A DNA stretch of 43,166 bases, taken from NCBI GenBank assembly GCA_964534315.1, contig CAZHOV010000022.1, forward strand, positions 1 through 43,166, read 5' to 3'. Under the pieces are notes generated by a model that did no database searches, was not told the origin of the DNA, and saw nothing but the letters and a program-made list of their open reading frames with translations. The position numbers were made by a program, and so were the translations under genes. Of the stretch, positions 39,969 through 43,166 are shown piece by piece (the stretch's first letter is position 1; each line of letters opens with the position of its first letter). The stretch is from CAZHOV01 sp964534315 (lineage in GTDB: Bacteria; Bacteroidota; Bacteroidia; Chitinophagales; Saprospiraceae).

Positions 39969-40096
39969 ACCCTTGTACCCTTGTACCCTTGTACCCTTGT
40001 ACCCTTGTACCGTTGTACCCCTGAACCGTTGAACCGTTGTACCGTTGAACCGTTGTACCCCTGAACCGTTGTACCGTTGAACCGATAAACCGATTC
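39969..40096. repeat. 8-bp tandem array, ACCSTTGW and variants x 16
   Basis: Sixteen 8-bp units in one register. The first five are ACCCTTGT; then ACCGTTGT, ACCGTTGA and ACCCCTGA alternate; the last two are degenerate (ACCGATAA, ACCGATTC). It ends exactly against the DUF1573 stop codon (40099-40097 on the minus strand). The unit length differs from the 7-bp arrays, but the placement is the same as at 36444-36576. Confidence 0.95.
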
Positions 40097-40552
40097 CTAT
40101 TTTTCTTCCAACACCAGATAGAACTTCAATTCTTCAAAGATTTGGTAGCCCGTTTCCGGATCTATATTTTCCAGGAGAATGTCTATGGTACGTTCCAGTT
40201 GACCACTTTCCTCTTCGCGGGCGCTGACGAAAGTAGCTTTGATCTCGCCGCTTTCGCCGGGTTGAAAGGTTTTACCCTCTGGCCAGTCCAGATCTGTACA
40301 ATCACAACCGGAAACCAATTCTATGGTTAATGGGACATCTCCTTTGTTCGTAAATTTAAAGGTATGAGATACATTTTCTCCTTTGGTGACTTTACCAAAA
40401 TCATGCGAATCTTTATCGAAGGCCATAACCGGCACTCCCTTTTTGATTTCTTCAACCGGGGTGGTGCTCGCCTTTTCAGCCGTTTGCGCGTTGCAGGCAT
40501 TCAAGGTAGCTATGGAAAAAGCTAGTAACATTACATTATTTAGGAACTTCAT
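40097..40552 (-). CDS. DUF1573 lipoprotein
   Basis: A 151-aa protein with lipobox LNAC (Cys20) and a DUF1573 domain (about 40-150), a beta-sandwich of the MSP/ASH type: FDKDSHDFGKVTKGENVSHTFKFTN, then PLTIELVSGCDCTDLDWPEGKTFQPGESGEIKATF. These lipoproteins are very common in Bacteroidota and likely fold on the cell surface or periplasmic side; the function is unknown. An 8-bp tandem array starts directly at its stop codon, and two palindromic elements fill the region upstream. Confidence 0.9.
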   Translation of the reverse strand: MKFLNNVMLLAFSIATLNACNAQTAEKASTTPVEEIKKGVPVMAFDKDSHDFGKVTKGENVSHTFKFTNKGDVPLTIELVSGCDCTDLDWPEGKTFQPGESGEIKATFVSAREEESGQLERTIDILLENIDPETGYQIFEELKFYLVLEEK

Positions 40553-40583
40553 GTTTTTACATTTTAATTTGTCTGGATAGGGA

Positions 40584-40753
40584 TTTAATACACTGTAATC
40601 TAAGTTAGTTAAAAATTTTGGGCAATGAATTTTACATCAAATCGAGACGCGGCGGAGCCTGATAGCCTTAGCTATCAAGGCGAGTACGCAACGAAGAGTT
40701 GATGTAAAAGACATGGTCAAAAAATTAAGTAATTTAGGTTACAGTGTATTTAA
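40584..40753. mobile_element. MITE-like palindromic element, 170 bp
   Basis: The ends TTTAATACACTGTAATCTAA (40584-40603) and, inverted, TTAAATACACTGTAACCTAA (40753-40734) differ at three of 20 bases. The similarity continues inward with TTTTACATCAA on both arms (at 40630-40640 and, inverted, 40699-40709) and a centre TGATAGC / GCTATCA around a 4-nt loop. The whole unit can therefore fold on itself. It carries no coding capacity. Ends related to it occur alone at 35266-35300. This is a non-autonomous element or a large REP-like unit; the parent transposase is not in the window. Confidence 0.6.
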
Positions 40754-40818
40754 CCACAGAGACACAAGGTACACAGTTTAAATATAAATTATTCTGTGTT
40801 CTCTGTGTCTCTGTGGTT
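40752..40818. repeat. 25-bp inverted repeat (ACCACAGAGACACA type)
   Basis: The left arm (40752-40776) begins AACCACAGAGACACA and the right arm (40794-40818) is its inverted copy with three mismatches and a 17-nt AT-rich spacer. The ACCACAGAGACACAGAG core recurs between genes in many unrelated bacterial genomes, from memory. It directly abuts the 170-bp element. On the minus strand it lies 3' of the PorE-like gene and could end or protect its mRNA. Confidence 0.8.
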
Positions 40819-40870
40819 TTCCTGAAAAAAGAAAAACAATAATCAAGCCAATTCAATTAAGGCTTTACGC

Positions 40871-42949
40871 TTATTGGTCTCCCTCTTCTCGCTTTTCAAT
40901 TTTGGTTTGCTTGATTTGAATGCTAGTAGGCCCCTCAAGGATCTTAAATTCGGTACGGCGATTGAAGCGATGTTCTTCTTCGGTACACTCAACCCCATTC
41001 TTACACTGATTTAGGATTTGAGCTTCCCCGTAGCCAACAGCTTTGATTCGTTCTACTCCGATTCCCTTTTCTGTCAACCACTTTTTGGCGGAGTTAGCAC
41101 GGCGTTGAGAAAGATCCTGGTTGTAGGCGTCGTTACCACGAGAGTCGGTATGAGAAGATAACTCAATCACCATATCGGGATATTCATTAAGTAGCCCCAA
41201 AAGGGTATTCAGGTCTTCCTCGGCATCTGGCAAGATTTTATCGTCATCAAAATCATAATAGATCTGATTCAGACGTATGGGTTCATTGATCGTAACGGTG
41301 ATCGTATCGAATTCAGGTTCTTTTGGAATGGGCACTAATACAAACTCCTGGTTAAAGGTTTGGGATTTATCCAGCCCTACCGTATTGAAAGAGAGGGTAT
41401 CAGAAAAATATCCTTCCGCTGAAGCAATAACGGAATAGGCCTTTTCAAGCTCTAGTTCAAACCCGAAATCATTACCTTTCTGATTAGTTCTTGAATCCAC
41501 GGGCATTGCCTCCTCTTCCAATGCGAGCAGGTCGATGGTTGCATTCATCAAAGGCTCTTTTTTGATCGATTCAAATACCAGCACTTTGAGGTCGGCAATG
41601 ATAGGCTCTTTCATAAAGAAGTAGATATCATCGCAGCAGGTACGACTTTTCAGGTATTCGCCTCCCGGCCGGTTAGATACCAAAAAGCCATTTAGCCCTT
41701 CTTCATCAGTATTAAAATATAGGTCATCAACGCTGGAATTATAGCCTTTACCCATATTTTTGGGATCACTCCAGGAAGAGCCGTCCCAGATGGAGTAAAA
41801 GATATCGTATCCGCCAAAGCTAGGGTACCCCTGGGAGCTAAAGTACAAGGTACCTTCAAGATAGAAGGGGGTGGCTTCATCAGCGGGGGAGTTGATCACC
41901 TTACCCAGATTGACCGCCTCTCCGACTTCGCCTTCACCTTTTAGAGGAGCATAGTACACATCGAAACCGCCATATCCGCCAGGCATATCAGAGATAAAAA
42001 AGAGCACATCCTGGCCAAATAATTCCCCGGGCATGGGGTGTTTGCTCAGAAAATCACCGTTGGCACCGCCTTTAATCTCATTTGCCCCGCTCCATCCGTC
42101 AGCCACTTTTCTGGAGTAGTAAATTTTACTTTCTATAAGTTCATTCGACTCGAGGAGCGAACGAGTGAAGTACATGGTATTGCCATCTGACGAGAGCGCA
42201 ACATTACCAGTGTGGTAATTTTCGCGGTTTACCCGGGTGTCAAGCGGCCCGCCAGGCACCCATTCGTCTTTGGTTTTTCGTGCCGAATAAATCTTAGCGT
42301 GGTAATCCCCTTCCTCTCCGTCTAAGGTGATGATATCGTCCCGATTAAAGGAAGCAAAATACATTTCCTGTCCGTCAGCCGTAATAGCAGGAGAAAAATC
42401 GGTAAATTTTGAATTGATCTCGTCTCCGGCATTTTCAACGGTCAGGCCCGGTACGTCTTTGGCTTCTTTTGCCATCTCGGCGCCGTTGATCTCCATACGC
42501 GCCAGTCGGACCATAGCCGGATCTTCCGCTTCATCATTGATATAAGTTTGGAACTCTTCAATGGCTTTATCGTATTCTTCATTCATTTTTAGTACCTGAG
42601 CATAGCGAAAACGCAAATCGGGATAATCAGGCACGGTGTATTTTTTCGGACGACGCTTTTTACGCTCTTTTATCCGCTCTACTTTACGAATAACTGTAGA
42701 GTATCGCCGTTCTGCTCTTCGGTAATCTCTGATTTTGTAATAACAATCAGCTATTAAATAAGCAATCTCAACGTCTTTATTATCCTCATAGATTTCTTCG
42801 TATCGCTCTAATGCTGTGTAGTAATCGCCATTATCATAAGACTCTTTTGCCTGCTTTTTGACAATTTCGGGAGTCATTTGATTTAACGGTTGGGCAAACA
42901 AAGTCCCAAAGGAAAAAATAGTGATGATCAGGAGAATATAACTTCTCAT
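40871..42949 (-). CDS. PorE-like OmpA family protein (TPR - propeller - CRD - OmpA)
   Basis: A 692-aa exported protein with a signal peptide (about 1-19, FGTLFAQ). TPR-like helices lie at about 25-155 (YDNGDYYTALERYEEIYEDN). A PD40-type beta-propeller spans about 180-440 with repeated DG..MYF.S and GYGGFDVYYA blades. A carboxypeptidase regulatory-like domain is at about 450-540. The OmpA peptidoglycan-binding domain fills about 555-675 (IYYDFDDDKILPDAEEDL, ELSSHTDSRGNDAYNQDLSQRRANSAKKWL, NRRTEFKIL). This order is that of PorE, which anchors the T9SS outer-membrane complex to peptidoglycan via PorP. It sits 61 nt behind a PorP/SprF-like gene, which supports the reading. Paralogues are common, so a symbol is withheld. 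Confidence 0.9.
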   Translation of the reverse strand: MRSYILLIITIFSFGTLFAQPLNQMTPEIVKKQAKESYDNGDYYTALERYEEIYEDNKDVEIAYLIADCYYKIRDYRRAERRYSTVIRKVERIKERKKRRPKKYTVPDYPDLRFRYAQVLKMNEEYDKAIEEFQTYINDEAEDPAMVRLARMEINGAEMAKEAKDVPGLTVENAGDEINSKFTDFSPAITADGQEMYFASFNRDDIITLDGEEGDYHAKIYSARKTKDEWVPGGPLDTRVNRENYHTGNVALSSDGNTMYFTRSLLESNELIESKIYYSRKVADGWSGANEIKGGANGDFLSKHPMPGELFGQDVLFFISDMPGGYGGFDVYYAPLKGEGEVGEAVNLGKVINSPADEATPFYLEGTLYFSSQGYPSFGGYDIFYSIWDGSSWSDPKNMGKGYNSSVDDLYFNTDEEGLNGFLVSNRPGGEYLKSRTCCDDIYFFMKEPIIADLKVLVFESIKKEPLMNATIDLLALEEEAMPVDSRTNQKGNDFGFELELEKAYSVIASAEGYFSDTLSFNTVGLDKSQTFNQEFVLVPIPKEPEFDTITVTINEPIRLNQIYYDFDDDKILPDAEEDLNTLLGLLNEYPDMVIELSSHTDSRGNDAYNQDLSQRRANSAKKWLTEKGIGVERIKAVGYGEAQILNQCKNGVECTEEEHRFNRRTEFKILEGPTSIQIKQTKIEKREEGDQ

Positions 42950-43010
42950 ATTATAGTTGCTTTTCTTTTTCTTGAATTATTTAAGTTAACGCTCTTTGAA
43001 ATGATCTATT

Positions 43011-43166
43011 TTAGAAACGAGGACAGAAAATTACTGGCTTCAATTCAGGTTCTTTGTAGATCTTAATGATGTACGCAGCTGCTATTTCGAACCCACCTAC
43101 TGTGTTAGACACCTCTGATAGATCTGAAATATTCACATCGTAGGAAAGTGCTAAAGACAAATCCTT
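43011..43166 (-). CDS. PorP/SprF-like membrane protein, C-terminal part
   Basis: The last 51 residues of a minus-strand gene that runs past the right edge. It ends in LSYDVNISDLSEVSNTVGGFEIAAAYIIK over two strands and a final FCPRF, the hallmark C-terminus of the PorP/SprF family. These outer-membrane beta-barrel proteins are part of, or associated with, the type IX secretion and gliding apparatus. Its 5' end is outside the window. It is followed after 61 nt by the PorE-like gene, the usual order. Confidence 0.85.
   Translation of the reverse strand, partial: KDLSLALSYDVNISDLSEVSNTVGGFEIAAAYIIKIYKEPELKPVIFCPRF

Larger units (their letters stand above)
40553..40870. other. 318-bp gap filled by two palindromic elements
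   Basis: Between the DUF1573 gene and the PorE-like gene, both on the minus strand. It contains the 170-bp element at 40584-40753 and, touching it, the inverted repeat at 40752-40818. Little sequence is left over: about 30 nt before the DUF1573 start and about 50 nt after the PorE-like stop. The promoter of the DUF1573 gene must lie in or beside the repeats. Confidence 0.6.

Overview
The window looks like a chromosome segment of a Bacteroidota bacterium, most likely Saprospiria (Saprospiraceae/Lewinellaceae-like). Direct signs are: two very large secreted proteins ending in a type B (CHU_C/gliding-type) type IX secretion (T9SS) sorting domain; a PorP/SprF-like and PorE-like T9SS gene pair at the right edge; promoters of the Bacteroidota TTG / TAnnTTTG (-33/-7) kind instead of sigma70 boxes; almost no Shine-Dalgarno sequences; and several lipoprotein signals. 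The lineage within the phylum is inferred from gene content only. No rRNA, tRNA, CRISPR array, prophage or complete insertion sequence was recognised.

Layout. 1-4281 (minus): a SnoaL/P-domain/HhH fusion protein, a PhoD-type phosphatase lipoprotein and an orphan MacB-type permease. 4282-4582: a divergent spacer holding a 7-bp tandem array. 4583-9803 (plus): queA, a secreted transglutaminase-like protein, a small DUF2795 protein, an unrecognised 501-aa helical protein and cmk. 9807-12452 (minus): an 881-aa T9SS cargo protein. 12713-13048 (plus): a YegP-like protein. 13158-19040 (minus): a tight operon DUF2007 - cutC - GH20 hexosaminidase - GH2 beta-mannosidase, suited to Man/GlcNAc glycans. 19182-27560 (minus): a 2,792-aa T9SS cargo with an M43 metalloprotease domain. 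27744-34551 (minus): the complete Na+-translocating NADH:quinone reductase operon nqrABCDEF, with a -7 promoter element and a strong terminator; its NqrA carries an unusual membrane-anchoring N-terminus. 34552-35536: almost 1 kb without a gene. 35537-36145 (minus): pnuC. 36578-38564 (minus): lemA and two TPM-domain genes. 38746-39921 (plus): an RlmI-like rRNA methyltransferase. 40097-40552 (minus): a DUF1573 lipoprotein. 40871-43166 (minus): a PorE-like OmpA protein and the C-terminus of a PorP/SprF-like protein.

The genes combine an envelope/secretion theme (T9SS cargo, T9SS-linked outer-membrane proteins, LemA/TPM, lipoproteins), surface glycan turnover, and a sodium-pumping respiratory complex typical of marine bacteria. 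Housekeeping genes (queA, cmk, rlmI) lie between them.

The most interesting material is non-coding. The 34.55-35.54 kb gap holds a nested rod-like inverted repeat (35136-35243) resembling 6S RNA, with a perfect TAnnTTTG element just upstream. It also holds a compact three-way-junction fold and a plus-strand intrinsic terminator that serves no visible gene. Short tandem arrays (7-bp units at 4379-4462 and 36444-36576, 8-bp units at 39969-40096) and palindromes recur; three of these repeats begin at or within 1 nt of a stop codon. A 170-bp MITE-like palindrome at 40584-40753 has related solo ends at 35266-35300.
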